64,000 nucleotides of DNA from Fundidesulfovibrio terrae (GTDB lineage Bacteria > Desulfobacterota > Desulfovibrionia > Desulfovibrionales > Desulfovibrionaceae), in NCBI RefSeq assembly GCF_022808915.1, contig NZ_JAKZFS010000003.1, forward strand, positions 186,001-250,000, given 5' to 3'. Below are positions 1 to 9,088 of this stretch, piece by piece. Under the pieces are notes generated by a model. That model did no database searches. It saw only the letters and a list, made by a program, of their open reading frames with translations, and was not told where the DNA came from. Both the position numbers and the translations under genes were made by a program. The first letter of the stretch is position 1. The number at the start of each line of letters is the position of its first letter.

Positions 1-8
1 CCGCCGCC

Positions 9-1550
9 ATGAGCGCCCACGTCAAAAAGATCGCCAAGGACGCCTCCATCGTGGGGGCGGCCACCCTGTTGTCTCGCGTGCTGGGATTCTTCCGGGACGT
101 GATCGTCGCTTCCGTACTTGGCGCGGGCCCGGCCGCCGACGCTTTCTACGTGGCCTACCGCCTGCCCAACACGCTACGCCGACTGTTCGCCGAAGGGTCC
201 ATGACCATGGCCTTCGTGCCTGTGTTCTCGGACCTGCGCGAGAAAAAGGGGGACGAGGCCGCCTTCGCCATGACCCGCTCCGCGCTGGTCTGGCTGGTGA
301 TGATCCTGGGCGCGGTCACGGTGCTGGCCATCCTCTTCGCGCGGCCCATCACCCTGCTCATCGCGCCGGGCTTCGCGGGCAACCCGGACCAGATGGACCT
401 CACGGTGAAGCTCGTGCGCATCGTGTTCCCCTACATCATCGAAATATCCATCGTGGCCCTGTGCATGGGGGCGCTCAACTCCATGGGGCACTTCCTGACC
501 CCGGCCCTGGCCACCAGCGAGCTCAACACCATCCTCATCGCCGGTTGCGGCGTGGCCTGGCTTTTCGGCCTGGACGTGCCGCACGCCCTGGCATGGTCGG
601 TTCTCGTCGGCGGACTTGGCCAGATGTACATGCAGCACCCGGCCATGAAGCGCTTCGGCTTTTCCTGGTTCGGCCCCTGGAAGCTCAAGGACGAGGGCGT
701 GATCCGCATGGCCAAGCTCATGCTGCCAACCGTGTTCGGCGCGGCCGTCTACCAGCTGAACATCGTGGTCGGCACGCTCTTGGCCTCGTTTCTGGCCTCG
801 GGGTCCATCTCTTCGCTCTACTACGCTGACAGGCTGGTGCAATTCCCCCTGGGCGTGTTCGGCGCGGCCGTGGGCACCGTGGCCCTGCCGAGCCTGGCGC
901 GGCTGGCCTCGGCCGGACAGATGGATGAATTTCGCCACACCCTGGCGGCCTCGCTTCGCCTGACGCTCTTCATCTGCCTTCCGGCCACGGCCGGTCTCAT
1001 GGCCCTGGCCGCGCCCATGGTGGCCGTGCTCTTCGGACGCGGGGCCTTCACCCCGGAGGCCCAGCATGCCACCTCGGCGGCCCTGGTGGCCTACGCCGTG
1101 GGCCTTCCGGCCTTCGCCTGCGTGCGCCCGCTGGTCTCGGCCTTCTACGCCATGCACGACACCAGGACACCGGTGCGGGCCGGTTTCATCAGCGTGCTGG
1201 TGAACATCGCCCTGGGCGCGGCGCTCATGTTCCCGCTCAAGCACGTGGGGCTGGCCCTGGCCACCTCGCTCTCCTCCTGGCTGAACGTCTGGCTGCTGGG
1301 GAGAGCGCTCCACGTCCGGGCGGGCGCATGGGCGCGGTTCGGACGCACCACCCCGGTGAGCATCGGCCTAAGCCTGTTGATCGGGATCGGGGCCTGGCTT
1401 GCGCCCCTGAACAACTACGCCGCCCTGGCCATGATCGCCGTGTGGGCCGTGGTCTACATGGCCCTGGCCGCGCTCTTCAAGGTGGAGGAAGCGTCCCTGC
1501 TGCTGGATTACGCCCGCAAAAGGCTCCTCAAGCGCGGCAAGGCCGCCTGA
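9..1550 (+). CDS. murJ: Lipid II flippase MurJ (MviN family)
   Basis: A 513-residue polytopic inner-membrane protein of the MviN/MurJ (MOP exporter) family, which flips lipid II to the periplasmic face for peptidoglycan synthesis. The N-terminus carries the family stretch ADAFYVAYRLPN followed by LRRLFAEGSMTMAFVPVF (about residues 43-75). The rest is repeated hydrophobic segments consistent with the usual 14 helices, and the length fits the family (about 510-525). The ATG lies only 8 bases from the window edge, so upstream neighbours and most of the ribosome-binding region cannot be judged. The methyltransferase gene starts 7 bases after the stop, suggesting co-transcription. Confidence 0.95.
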   Translation: MSAHVKKIAKDASIVGAATLLSRVLGFFRDVIVASVLGAGPAADAFYVAYRLPNTLRRLFAEGSMTMAFVPVFSDLREKKGDEAAFAMTRSALVWLVMILGAVTVLAILFARPITLLIAPGFAGNPDQMDLTVKLVRIVFPYIIEISIVALCMGALNSMGHFLTPALATSELNTILIAGCGVAWLFGLDVPHALAWSVLVGGLGQMYMQHPAMKRFGFSWFGPWKLKDEGVIRMAKLMLPTVFGAAVYQLNIVVGTLLASFLASGSISSLYYADRLVQFPLGVFGAAVGTVALPSLARLASAGQMDEFRHTLAASLRLTLFICLPATAGLMALAAPMVAVLFGRGAFTPEAQHATSAALVAYAVGLPAFACVRPLVSAFYAMHDTRTPVRAGFISVLVNIALGAALMFPLKHVGLALATSLSSWLNVWLLGRALHVRAGAWARFGRTTPVSIGLSLLIGIGAWLAPLNNYAALAMIAVWAVVYMALAALFKVEEASLLLDYARKRLLKRGKAA

Positions 1551-1557
1551 CGCCGCC

Positions 1558-2328
1558 ATGGCGCCGCCAAGCGATCAAGAGGTAGCGGCCGCGCGCGCGG
1601 CCTTCCCCACCGGCCTCCTCCAGCCCGAGGGCGGATACCGGTTTTCCCTGGATCCGCTGCTCCTGGCCGTGTTCGCCCGGCCCAAGAAAAACGCCCGCAT
1701 GGCCGACCTGGGCACGGGCTGCGGCGTGGCCGCCCTGGCCGCCCTGCTCGCCCATCCCGCCGCCTCCACCGCCTTGGGGCTGGACGTGGCCCCGGCCATG
1801 GCCCGGGCCGCTACGTCCAACGCAGCGAGCCTTGGCATCTCGGACCGCTTCGCCGCCCTGAACCTGGATATCCGCTGCGTTCGGGATGCAAGGCCCGACC
1901 TCGAGCCCGAGAGCTTCGGGCTGGTACTGGCCAATCCCCCCTACCGCAGGCTCGGCACCGGCCAGCCCTGCCCCGGCGAGGAGCGCAACCGGGCCCGGTT
2001 CGAAACCGGAGCCGGGCTTGAGGACTTCCTGGCCGCGGCCGCGTGGCTCCTGGCCAACCGTGGCGCGCTGGCGATCGTCTTCCCGGCCGCCCGCCTCCCG
2101 GAGCTGCTCTGCGGCTGCGTGGCGGCCAGGCTCTCGCCCAAGCGGCTACGCATGGTCCACTCGCGCCTGGAGGAACCCGCACGGCTGGTGCTCTTGGAAG
2201 CGGTCAAGAACGCCGGGGCCGAACTCGCCGTGGAGCCGCCCCTGGTGCTGTACGAGGGCTACGGGGAAAACACGCGCATGACAGAAGCCGCGCTGGCCTA
2301 TTGCCCGTTCCTGGCGAGGAATCCGTAG
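1558..2328 (+). CDS. TrmN6-like tRNA(Val) adenine-N6 methyltransferase
   Basis: A 256-residue class I SAM-dependent methyltransferase. Motif I (ADLGTGCGVAALAAL) lies at about residues 49-63 and the catalytic NPPY motif of N6-adenine/amine methylases at residues 126-129 (VLANPPYRR). The PEGGYRFSLDPLLLA stretch near the N-terminus is typical of the YfiC/TrmN6 family, which methylates A37 of tRNA1(Val) in E. coli. It follows murJ by 7 bases. The exact substrate is inferred from family resemblance; a related N5-glutamine or rRNA N6 methylase cannot be excluded. Confidence 0.8.
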   Translation: MAPPSDQEVAAARAAFPTGLLQPEGGYRFSLDPLLLAVFARPKKNARMADLGTGCGVAALAALLAHPAASTALGLDVAPAMARAATSNAASLGISDRFAALNLDIRCVRDARPDLEPESFGLVLANPPYRRLGTGQPCPGEERNRARFETGAGLEDFLAAAAWLLANRGALAIVFPAARLPELLCGCVAARLSPKRLRMVHSRLEEPARLVLLEAVKNAGAELAVEPPLVLYEGYGENTRMTEAALAYCPFLARNP

Positions 2329-2366
2329 AGGAAGAGAAGCCGGGAGGTGGAAGAAAATGATACCTT

Positions 2367-2400
2367 CGGCGGCCAAAGGAACCAAGTTCCTTTGGAATCC
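2367..2400. repeat. Dispersed palindromic repeat, copy 1
   Basis: Reads CGGCGGCCAAAGGAACC then AAGTTCCTTTGGAATCC. AAAGGAAC/GTTCCTTT can fold into a stem. It is one of seven copies in the window, all between genes. The remainder of the 260-base gap 2329-2588 shows no gene or further signal that I can support. Confidence 0.8.
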
Positions 2401-2588
2401 TGCATAGCTTCACGTCGTTCGATGTGAATGGCGGGGAGGCGTGGAAAAGCGGCCGGACGGAGTGTGAGACGCATGCGTTACGGCCCGTAGACGCGGATCG
2501 TCTTCAAATCGATCCGTGTCCCCGGGCCGGGGCGCGTGCGGCGCACGCCTCATCCGGCCGCCTTCACCCGAAAAATCTTAGGCTTCTC

Positions 2589-3020
2589 TCAGTCCGCCGC
2601 TTTCTCCTGCGGCAGCCCCAACACCTGCGCCCGAAATCCCGGGGCCTTCTCGATCAGGTCCAGGATGAGCAGGGCAGCCTGCATGTTCTTCCTGTTCCCG
2701 GCGTCCACGGCCTGGACCATGTAATTGCGCACATGGGCCGCCGCTTCGGCCAGTTCCGAATGATCCTCCGGAGTGGCGTGGGCAGCCGCGTCGAGCAGAT
2801 TGAGCAGCAGGTACGCCCAGACGTCCTCGTAATACAGATAATAGTTGAGGACTTCCCGTATCTTGAGCACCCCGAAAACCACGCTCTCAAGTTTGCTGTA
2901 GTCCTTGGACCAGACCTGGCTGTCGTTGATGTAGGGTTCACCGGTTTCCGACGCAGGCGGCGTCGGCATGATCGACACTTTGTCGCGAACATACTCGCGC
3001 ATCGAAATGATCTTGGACAT
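2589..3020 (-). CDS. Hypothetical cytosolic protein
   Basis: A 143-residue soluble protein that I do not recognise. It begins MSKIISMREYVRDKVS and is mostly predicted helix with many Leu/Ala, including a Tyr-rich stretch REVLNYYLYYEDVWAYLLLN. No signal peptide or membrane segment is visible. The start chosen is the ATG at 3020, which has GGAGTC 6-7 bases upstream; an in-frame ATG at 3047 lacks a comparable site. It stands alone, convergent with the upstream tRNA methyltransferase gene and in the same direction as the DUF1501 gene behind it. A small adaptor or regulatory protein is possible, but nothing in the sequence shows this. Confidence 0.6.
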   Translation of the reverse strand: MSKIISMREYVRDKVSIMPTPPASETGEPYINDSQVWSKDYSKLESVVFGVLKIREVLNYYLYYEDVWAYLLLNLLDAAAHATPEDHSELAEAAAHVRNYMVQAVDAGNRKNMQAALLILDLIEKAPGFRAQVLGLPQEKAAD

Positions 3021-3123
3021 GGGCGACTCCTTGGGCAAGCAGGACATCCGTGTCGGCCGCGCCGCGTGGCGCGGTCCCTTCCCAAGTAGTCTTGTCGGAT
3101 ACGCGAATGAAAACTTAAGGTCC

Positions 3124-4341
3124 CTAAGCCTTGAAGAGTCCCTGGAGCGGGCTTGTCGGCATGTACCCCGGCAGCACCTGGGCCAGGGCCTCCTTGCCCA
3201 GGCCGAAATACCCCGTGACCACCTGGGCGATCACGTCGCGGAAGTCCACCGTCACCGCCAGGTCCAGCCCGTCCGAAAGCTTGTCCAGAGAAAGCCCGGG
3301 CCAGGCGCCGTGCAGCGCCCCCCCGGCCGCGTTGCCGCCCAGCAGCATGAACAGCGTGCCGTGGCCGTTGTCCGTGCCCGCGAACTCGTTCTCGCGCAGG
3401 CCGCGCCCGAATTCGCTCATCACCAGCACAGCCGTGTCCGACAGTCCCGGACCCAGCGCCTTGGCCAGACCGGCCAACCCTTTGCCCAGTGAAACGAACG
3501 CCTCGGCCAGCTTGCCCTTGCCCGCTCCCTGCTCGAAGTGGGCGTCCAGCCCGCCCAGGGCGGCGTACACCAGCCTGGTGGCCGGGTTCCTCTCAACGAA
3601 CGACACGATCTGACCGCCCAGTTGGGGCAGCGCATGCACGGAAGGTGCGCCCGAGGCGGACACGGTGATCTCCCGGTCCAGCTCGGTGAGCTTGTTGCGC
3701 AGCACAATCTGGGTTTGCCGGTAGGCTCGGCCGAGCGGGTCGTTGCCCGCGTAAACCTGGTCGAAGGACCCGAAGATGGCCGGACGCTCCAGCCGCCACA
3801 GGGACGGAGGATAGCCCGTAGGGCGCACGTTCTGCACCCCGGGCTTGCCCTGCCCGATCAGGGGCGGCGTGGAGGCCAGAGTCAGGGCCCGGGCTTCCTT
3901 GCCCAGAAGCGGCAGGAGCCTGGCCAGCCAGCCGTCTCGCACGTGCACCTCCGCCGGCTGGGCGCTCTCCATGGCTTTCTGGGCCTCGGCATGGCTGCGC
4001 AGGGGCTTGGGCAGGCCGCAGGCCGGGACCATGGCCAGGCTCCCGGCGTGCCAGAACTCCATCAGCGGTTCGAGGGCTGGGTGCAGCCCGAAGCCGGGGG
4101 CCAGGGGGATGGTTCCGCCTTCCTGACCCGGTGGCGGCAGGGCGATGGAAGGCCGGGCCTGGTAGTACCAGCGGTCCTCAATGGGAGCCACGGCGGAAAG
4201 GCCGTCCAGTCCCCCCCGCAGGAAGATCACAATAAGCCGCTTGGACGCGGATGGCGCGGCCTGAGCCCAGGCCAGGGCGGGGGATGCGGCCGCGCCCAGG
4301 GCGGCCACGCCCATGGTGGAAAGAAATTCGCGGCGTTTCAT
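3124..4341 (-). CDS. Tat-exported DUF1501 protein
   Basis: A 405-residue protein of the DUF1501 family, related to the alkaline phosphatase/sulfatase superfamily. The N-terminus MKRREFLSTMGVAALGAAASPALAWA is a Tat signal (RREFL), so the folded protein is probably exported to the periplasm. Family blocks visible are FLRGGLDGLSAVAP, MSEFGRGLRENEF and TDNGHGTLFMLLGG. DUF1501 genes usually sit beside DUF1800 genes; here the DUF1800 gene is two genes upstream, with a sensor kinase between. The start has AGGACA about 7 bases upstream. The family's biochemical role is unknown. Confidence 0.85.
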   Translation of the reverse strand: MKRREFLSTMGVAALGAAASPALAWAQAAPSASKRLIVIFLRGGLDGLSAVAPIEDRWYYQARPSIALPPPGQEGGTIPLAPGFGLHPALEPLMEFWHAGSLAMVPACGLPKPLRSHAEAQKAMESAQPAEVHVRDGWLARLLPLLGKEARALTLASTPPLIGQGKPGVQNVRPTGYPPSLWRLERPAIFGSFDQVYAGNDPLGRAYRQTQIVLRNKLTELDREITVSASGAPSVHALPQLGGQIVSFVERNPATRLVYAALGGLDAHFEQGAGKGKLAEAFVSLGKGLAGLAKALGPGLSDTAVLVMSEFGRGLRENEFAGTDNGHGTLFMLLGGNAAGGALHGAWPGLSLDKLSDGLDLAVTVDFRDVIAQVVTGYFGLGKEALAQVLPGYMPTSPLQGLFKA

Positions 4342-4349
4342 GGGCTGTC

Positions 4350-6839
4350 CTATTGCTGCTGCTTAAGCGGCAGCCGGATGGTGAAGGTCGTCCCCAAGCC
4401 GGGGCGCGACGCGACTCCGAGGGTTCCCTTGTGGTTGGAGGCGATGATGAAATAGGAGACCGACAGCCCAAGCCCGGTCCCCTCGCCCGGAACCTTGGTG
4501 GTGAAGAACGGCTCGAACACCTTTCGGCTGACGCTCTCGTCCATTCCCAGCCCGTTGTCCTCGATCTCTATGCGGGCCATGTCCGCCTCCAGGCGCGTAC
4601 GCAAGACGATCCTGGGCGCGGGGCTGCCGGGAGGCCGCTGGGCCAGGACCTGGGCGGCGTTTCGCAGGATGTTCACCGCCACCTGTTCGATCTGGCCCTC
4701 GGCGCAGGGCACGAAGGGGATGTCCGAAGCGTAATCCCGCACGACCTCAACCTTTCGGAAATCGTATTTTTTCTTCAGGTCGTAGTCGTTGGCGCACAAC
4801 TCCAGGGCCTTGTCCAACAGTGCGTGGATGTCGACCGGAATTCTGGCCGTGTCGGGCCTCCGGCTGAACTCGAGCATGTTCGACACGATCCGGGCCGCCC
4901 GCTGGCCGGAATCGCGCACAGCATCGAGAAGATGGTTCACGTCCCTGACCCGGCAATATTCCCTGATGGATTCCAGGGAGCATCCGGCCGTCTCCGCGGC
5001 CTTCTCGTTGGCGGGGAGGTCCGACTCCAGCCTTCGCTGCACGCTCTGCACGCTCTGGAGGATGCCCGCCAGGGGATTGTTGATCTCATGGGCCATGCCT
5101 GCGGCGAGCCCCCCCACGGACATCATCTTCTCGGTCTCGGCCATGATTTCGTACATGCGCACCCGCTCGGAGATGTCCACTGCGATGACCAGCAAGAACG
5201 ACGCGCCGTCCAACTCAATGCGGGCGAAGGTGCAGTCGGCCATGCCTTCCCCGCCTGAGCCGGGTTTGAGCCGCAGGTCGTCCCGCTGGATGCCGTGCCC
5301 GGCCAGGGCCAGGGCCGCCGGCGAGGACGGCGACGCCGCGTCCCAAACCTCGGCCGTCTTGAGGTTGCCGCGCAACAGGTCGCCCAGTTTCACGCCCAGA
5401 AGATCTGCGGCCACGTGGTTGGCCATGACGCACGCGCCGTCGGTCCCGTCGTAGACCAGAATGCCCACCGGGGAATGCTCGAGGATCATGGCGTTGAACG
5501 TCAACGCCCTGCGCAGGGAATCCTCGGCGTCCTTCCGGCCGGAAATGTCGTTGTGGGTGCCGATCATGCGCAGGGGAGAGCCGTCTTCACCGCGGGCAAC
5601 GACCTTTCCCATGGCCAATACCCACTTGTAGCGCCCATCCTTGCAGCGCAGGCGGTGTTCCAGAATGTATTCCTGCGTCTTTCCCGTGAAATAATTGTCT
5701 ATGGTCCGCATGGCGCGCTCGGAGTCGCCAGGGTACAGGAGGTCCCTCCACTGGTCGAAGGAGTCCCTCAGTTCACTGGGCTCATAGCCCAGCATGGCCT
5801 TCCAGCGATCGGAGAAAAAGACCGCGCCCGTCGCCACGTTCCAGTCCCAGACGCCAGCCCCGGCACCCTCCAGGGCGAACTGCCAGCGTTCGTCGCTCTT
5901 GCGCAGAGCCTCGAGCAGCTCGCGCAGTTCGCCTGTCTTGGCCCTTACCTTGCGCCTTAAAGTGATGTTGAATCCCGACAGAACGACCAGGAATCCCGCC
6001 ACGACGAAAAGGGCGTACACCAGCATGTGCCTGAATTCGGCGTTGTAAATCGGCGTCCCCAGCCATTTGCGCTCTATTGCTCCTATTTCCTTGGAATCTA
6101 TTTTGCCGAACCCCTCCACAACCAAACGCAAGATATCCGCGCGTCCCTTTTTAACGGCGCGATGAAATTCGCCTGAATACAGGGTGAACCCGTAACGGAA
6201 CTCGTCGTCCAGGTTGAACTTGTAGAGGTAATACAGCGCCGGGGGTTGATCCACGCAGAAAACCTTGATGGCTCCCTCCCCGGCGGCCTTGATCACGTCC
6301 TCGTAGCTGTCGAATTCCCGGATGGTGGTTATGCCGTGCTTGCGCAGCACGTCGATGCACGCGTCCCCGGCCTTCACCCCGATGGTGAAGCCGCGCAGGG
6401 ACTCCACGCCGGTTATGCCGCCCAGACTCTTGTGAAAGTAGACCGGAACGTCAAGCCGGGCGTAGGGGGGAGTGAAGTCGTAGATTTTTGCCCGCTGCTC
6501 GTTGAAAAAAATGGTGTCGATAACGTCCGCATGGCCATCAGCCATGATCTGCTGGGCTTTGCCCCAGTCCGTGGCCACGAGGTTGACGTCCACGCTCGTG
6601 GCCCGGGACCACAGCCGCCACTCGTCCACCAGCAGCCCCTGAAGCTGCCCGTCCTGGGTTCGGAAGATGTACGGAGGATAGTTGTCGTCCATGACGACCG
6701 TGACGACTGCCGGCCGATCCACCGGCACGGCCTGCCCCAAGGCCGCCACGGGAGCCGTAACGAGAAGCAACAACAGCAGGACGGCCCGGCGTGTCGTCTC
6801 CCCGCCTCCGGTATACTTCGTTATCCGCCACTTCTTCAC
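4350..6839 (-). CDS. Sensor histidine kinase with periplasmic solute-binding and PAS domains
   Basis: About 829 residues from a GTG start at 6839, which is preceded by GGGAGAG; the longer frame to 6908 has no good ribosome site. Domains in order: a signal/anchor segment; a bacterial solute-binding protein family 3 domain (VVTVVMDDNYPPYIF to ERKWLGTP); a transmembrane helix; a PAS_3 domain (WDWNVATGAVFFSDRWKAML); a second PAS; a HisKA box [13 protein letters not shown] carrying the phospho-His; and an HATPase domain with N box (NILRNAAQVL), DNGLGMD and [10 protein letters not shown]. No receiver is fused. It probably senses a small periplasmic solute. It ends 8 bases before the DUF1501 gene, implying one transcript. 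The transmitter closely resembles the kinase at 38.6-40.8 kb. Confidence 0.88.
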   Translation of the reverse strand: MKKWRITKYTGGGETTRRAVLLLLLLVTAPVAALGQAVPVDRPAVVTVVMDDNYPPYIFRTQDGQLQGLLVDEWRLWSRATSVDVNLVATDWGKAQQIMADGHADVIDTIFFNEQRAKIYDFTPPYARLDVPVYFHKSLGGITGVESLRGFTIGVKAGDACIDVLRKHGITTIREFDSYEDVIKAAGEGAIKVFCVDQPPALYYLYKFNLDDEFRYGFTLYSGEFHRAVKKGRADILRLVVEGFGKIDSKEIGAIERKWLGTPIYNAEFRHMLVYALFVVAGFLVVLSGFNITLRRKVRAKTGELRELLEALRKSDERWQFALEGAGAGVWDWNVATGAVFFSDRWKAMLGYEPSELRDSFDQWRDLLYPGDSERAMRTIDNYFTGKTQEYILEHRLRCKDGRYKWVLAMGKVVARGEDGSPLRMIGTHNDISGRKDAEDSLRRALTFNAMILEHSPVGILVYDGTDGACVMANHVAADLLGVKLGDLLRGNLKTAEVWDAASPSSPAALALAGHGIQRDDLRLKPGSGGEGMADCTFARIELDGASFLLVIAVDISERVRMYEIMAETEKMMSVGGLAAGMAHEINNPLAGILQSVQSVQRRLESDLPANEKAAETAGCSLESIREYCRVRDVNHLLDAVRDSGQRAARIVSNMLEFSRRPDTARIPVDIHALLDKALELCANDYDLKKKYDFRKVEVVRDYASDIPFVPCAEGQIEQVAVNILRNAAQVLAQRPPGSPAPRIVLRTRLEADMARIEIEDNGLGMDESVSRKVFEPFFTTKVPGEGTGLGLSVSYFIIASNHKGTLGVASRPGLGTTFTIRLPLKQQQ

Positions 6840-6976
6840 GCCACTCTCCCGGTGTGTCCATGCGCGCGCCGAAACAGGCGTCCGCGGCGTGCATAGGCAA
6901 TTCAACACACCCCATTTATAGCGAAAACTGCATCAGCACATCTCTTTTGAAGGGTGCTCCCTGGAAACACCACCGA

Positions 6977-8467
6977 CTAGAACTGTTGCCCTTCCGGGCT
7001 GCCCAGCAGCACCCCCGCCTTGAGGCCGGGGGCGGCTCCTTCCACGGCATGGCTGGTGGCCTGGGAGAGCGTGAGCCCCATGGTCCTGGCCAATGCCATG
7101 GCGTCCAGAGCTTCCACGGGCCTGAAACTGCCCGGCGACCAGCATGGCAACCTCCCTTCACCGGCCTGCCAGGCCAGGTTCAAGCGACTCAGCATCAGGT
7201 CGGCTGCCAGCCAGACGTCGCGCGAATCCTTGAAGCCGGACGATCCGGGAGCGTCGTAGAGCGGCATGCCCAGCCAGTCCAGGTTCTCGGCCAGGGAGCG
7301 CACCTCCTGAACGGGCCTGCCGCTGGCCCTGACCACGGCGGCCACGAAGCGCAACGGATTCTTGAACTTGGCTCCGGCGTACTTCCGGTCGGCGAATTCG
7401 GGGCTGGAAAAAAGCGCCCGCAGCACGGCCTTGATGTCGCCCTTGGAATCCAGGAAGACCTTGGACAGGCTCTCCTCGAGGGGTTTGGGCACGTCCTCGG
7501 TCAGGAAGAAGCGGATGAGCTTCGCGCAGATGTTGCGGGCGGTCTCGGGCTGGGCGGCCAGCAGGCGCAGGGCCTCCACCCCCTCGTTCACTCCCGACGC
7601 CTTGATGGTCTTGCCCAGGAAGACCTTGTCCTTGATGTCGTGGCGCTGCTCGTCGAACACGAAACCGAGCTTGTCCTGGGGGGTGCGCGGCGCGCCGATG
7701 CTCCACCCGGCCAGGATGAGCGCCAGGGAGTTTACGTCCTGGATCTTGATCTTGGCGTCCGCGCCCATGGTGTGCGCGGTCATGAGTTCCCGGGCGTGCA
7801 CCTCCACGAGGGGACGCGGCTTGCCCTTGCCCTGGGGGCTGTCCGGGGAGGCGCTCTGCCAGTTCTCCAGGTTGATGAGCATGGCCGGATGGTGCGTGAC
7901 GGCCAGCAGGAGGTCCTCGAAGCGGCCGAGAGCATGGGGGCGGATGGCTTCGCGCTCGTAGCTGCCCACCCAGAGGTGCGCAAGCCCCTTCGAGGCGGGG
8001 ACGTTGAAGTGGTTGTACCAGAACTCGCACATGAGTTCTTCGAGCTGGCGCGGGGACAGGAGTATCCGCCACAGCTTGGCTTCGGACGCCTCCGTGTGGA
8101 TGATGGAGGCCTTCTCCCTGGCCGCGGTGATCTCGTCCATGGTGGGATTCTTGCGCGGTCCGCCCGGGGCCTTGGGACCGTAGGTCCTGAAAAGCTGTAC
8201 CGTGTCCATGGATACGGTCTTGAGCGCGGCGAGCCGCTCCGCCAGGGCCTGGGGCTCGGGCAGTTTCTCGGGGGCCAGCTGCTCCTCCACGTAGGCGGCG
8301 ACGCCCATGGCCCGGACCCGGTCCACCTCGCCGGGAACGGCTCCGAAGGACAGGCGGTTCACGGCGTGGGCGGCCATGGCCTCGGGCGCAAGCGACTGGG
8401 CCCGGACCGGCGCAGAGAAACACAAGCCGCACAGCAAGCTGCACAGGACCAAAAGTCTTACGGGCAT
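6977..8467 (-). CDS. Exported DUF1800 protein
   Basis: A 496-residue protein with a Sec signal peptide (MPVRLLVLCSLLCGLCFSAPVRAQS). It then shows the DUF1800 pattern: VNRLSFGAVPGEVDRVRAMG near the N-terminus, LMCEFWYNHFNV, and SPEFADRKY toward the C-terminus. DUF1800 proteins are commonly encoded with DUF1501 proteins and are thought to work with them at the envelope, but the function is unknown. It is the first gene of a minus-strand set, followed by the solute-binding kinase (137 bases downstream) and the DUF1501 gene. Confidence 0.85.
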   Translation of the reverse strand: MPVRLLVLCSLLCGLCFSAPVRAQSLAPEAMAAHAVNRLSFGAVPGEVDRVRAMGVAAYVEEQLAPEKLPEPQALAERLAALKTVSMDTVQLFRTYGPKAPGGPRKNPTMDEITAAREKASIIHTEASEAKLWRILLSPRQLEELMCEFWYNHFNVPASKGLAHLWVGSYEREAIRPHALGRFEDLLLAVTHHPAMLINLENWQSASPDSPQGKGKPRPLVEVHARELMTAHTMGADAKIKIQDVNSLALILAGWSIGAPRTPQDKLGFVFDEQRHDIKDKVFLGKTIKASGVNEGVEALRLLAAQPETARNICAKLIRFFLTEDVPKPLEESLSKVFLDSKGDIKAVLRALFSSPEFADRKYAGAKFKNPLRFVAAVVRASGRPVQEVRSLAENLDWLGMPLYDAPGSSGFKDSRDVWLAADLMLSRLNLAWQAGEGRLPCWSPGSFRPVEALDAMALARTMGLTLSQATSHAVEGAAPGLKAGVLLGSPEGQQF

Positions 8468-8573
8468 GCGCCACCGTTACTCCGGGAGACGCGAAAATTC
8501 AATTTCCTTTTGCTCTTTACCCCGGTGCGGCCACAGGATAGAAATTTTGAATACTCAGGGAAGGAGATAAATC

Positions 8574-8945
8574 ATGAAGCGGATATATGTGGTTCTCCTA
8601 GCGCTGGCGCTCTGCTCGCTGTCCGCCGAGACTTCCTGGTCCAAGAAGAAGGACGGCCCGCCCGCATACGACGACGAGGGTTTCGTCCCGCCGGGCCAGG
8701 CCAAGCCCCATGGGCCTCCGCCCTGGGCCCCGGCCCACGGCTACCGGGCCAAGCAGCGCTACCGTTATTATCCGGCCTACAACATCTACCAGGACCCGGC
8801 CACCGGCGTGTACTTCAGCTTCCGCGGAGGACTCTGGAGCAGAGGAGGCCTGCCCGCGGGCGTTGCGCCGCAGACGCTCGGGAAATACCACGAGTTCGAC
8901 GGATACGCCGACGAGCCGTGGAAGTCCTACCCGCCTAAAAAGTAA
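8574..8945 (+). CDS. Small secreted Pro/Tyr-rich protein
   Basis: A 123-residue protein with a Sec signal peptide (MKRIYVVLLALALCSLSAETSWS). A Pro/Gly/Tyr-rich mature part follows: VPPGQAKPHGPPPWAPAHGY, then YRYYPAYNIYQDPATGVYF and WSRGGLPAGV. The YYPxxNIYxDPxxGxYF block resembles small periplasmic proteins of unknown function in Gram-negative bacteria. AAGGAGATAAATC precedes the ATG and supports the start. It is divergent from the DUF1800 gene across a 106-base AT-rich gap. Function unknown. Confidence 0.8.
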   Translation: MKRIYVVLLALALCSLSAETSWSKKKDGPPAYDDEGFVPPGQAKPHGPPPWAPAHGYRAKQRYRYYPAYNIYQDPATGVYFSFRGGLWSRGGLPAGVAPQTLGKYHEFDGYADEPWKSYPPKK

Positions 8946-9088
8946 TCGGCCTCGGACAGGTCCGATCCCCGTTTGAGCGCCGGGTCCGCCTCTCACGGGC
9001 CCGGCCGCCGCCGGAAAGACTCTCCCGCGACGCGAAACCGTCATCGCCCCCGCATAGGCAGGATGAAAACGCGCCTCACGGGGGTATC

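Noticed and set aside
6791-8938. A 715-codon plus-strand open frame across the DUF1800 region.
   Set aside because: It mirrors the DUF1800 gene and runs out of frame through the small secreted gene; there is no ribosome site or motif.
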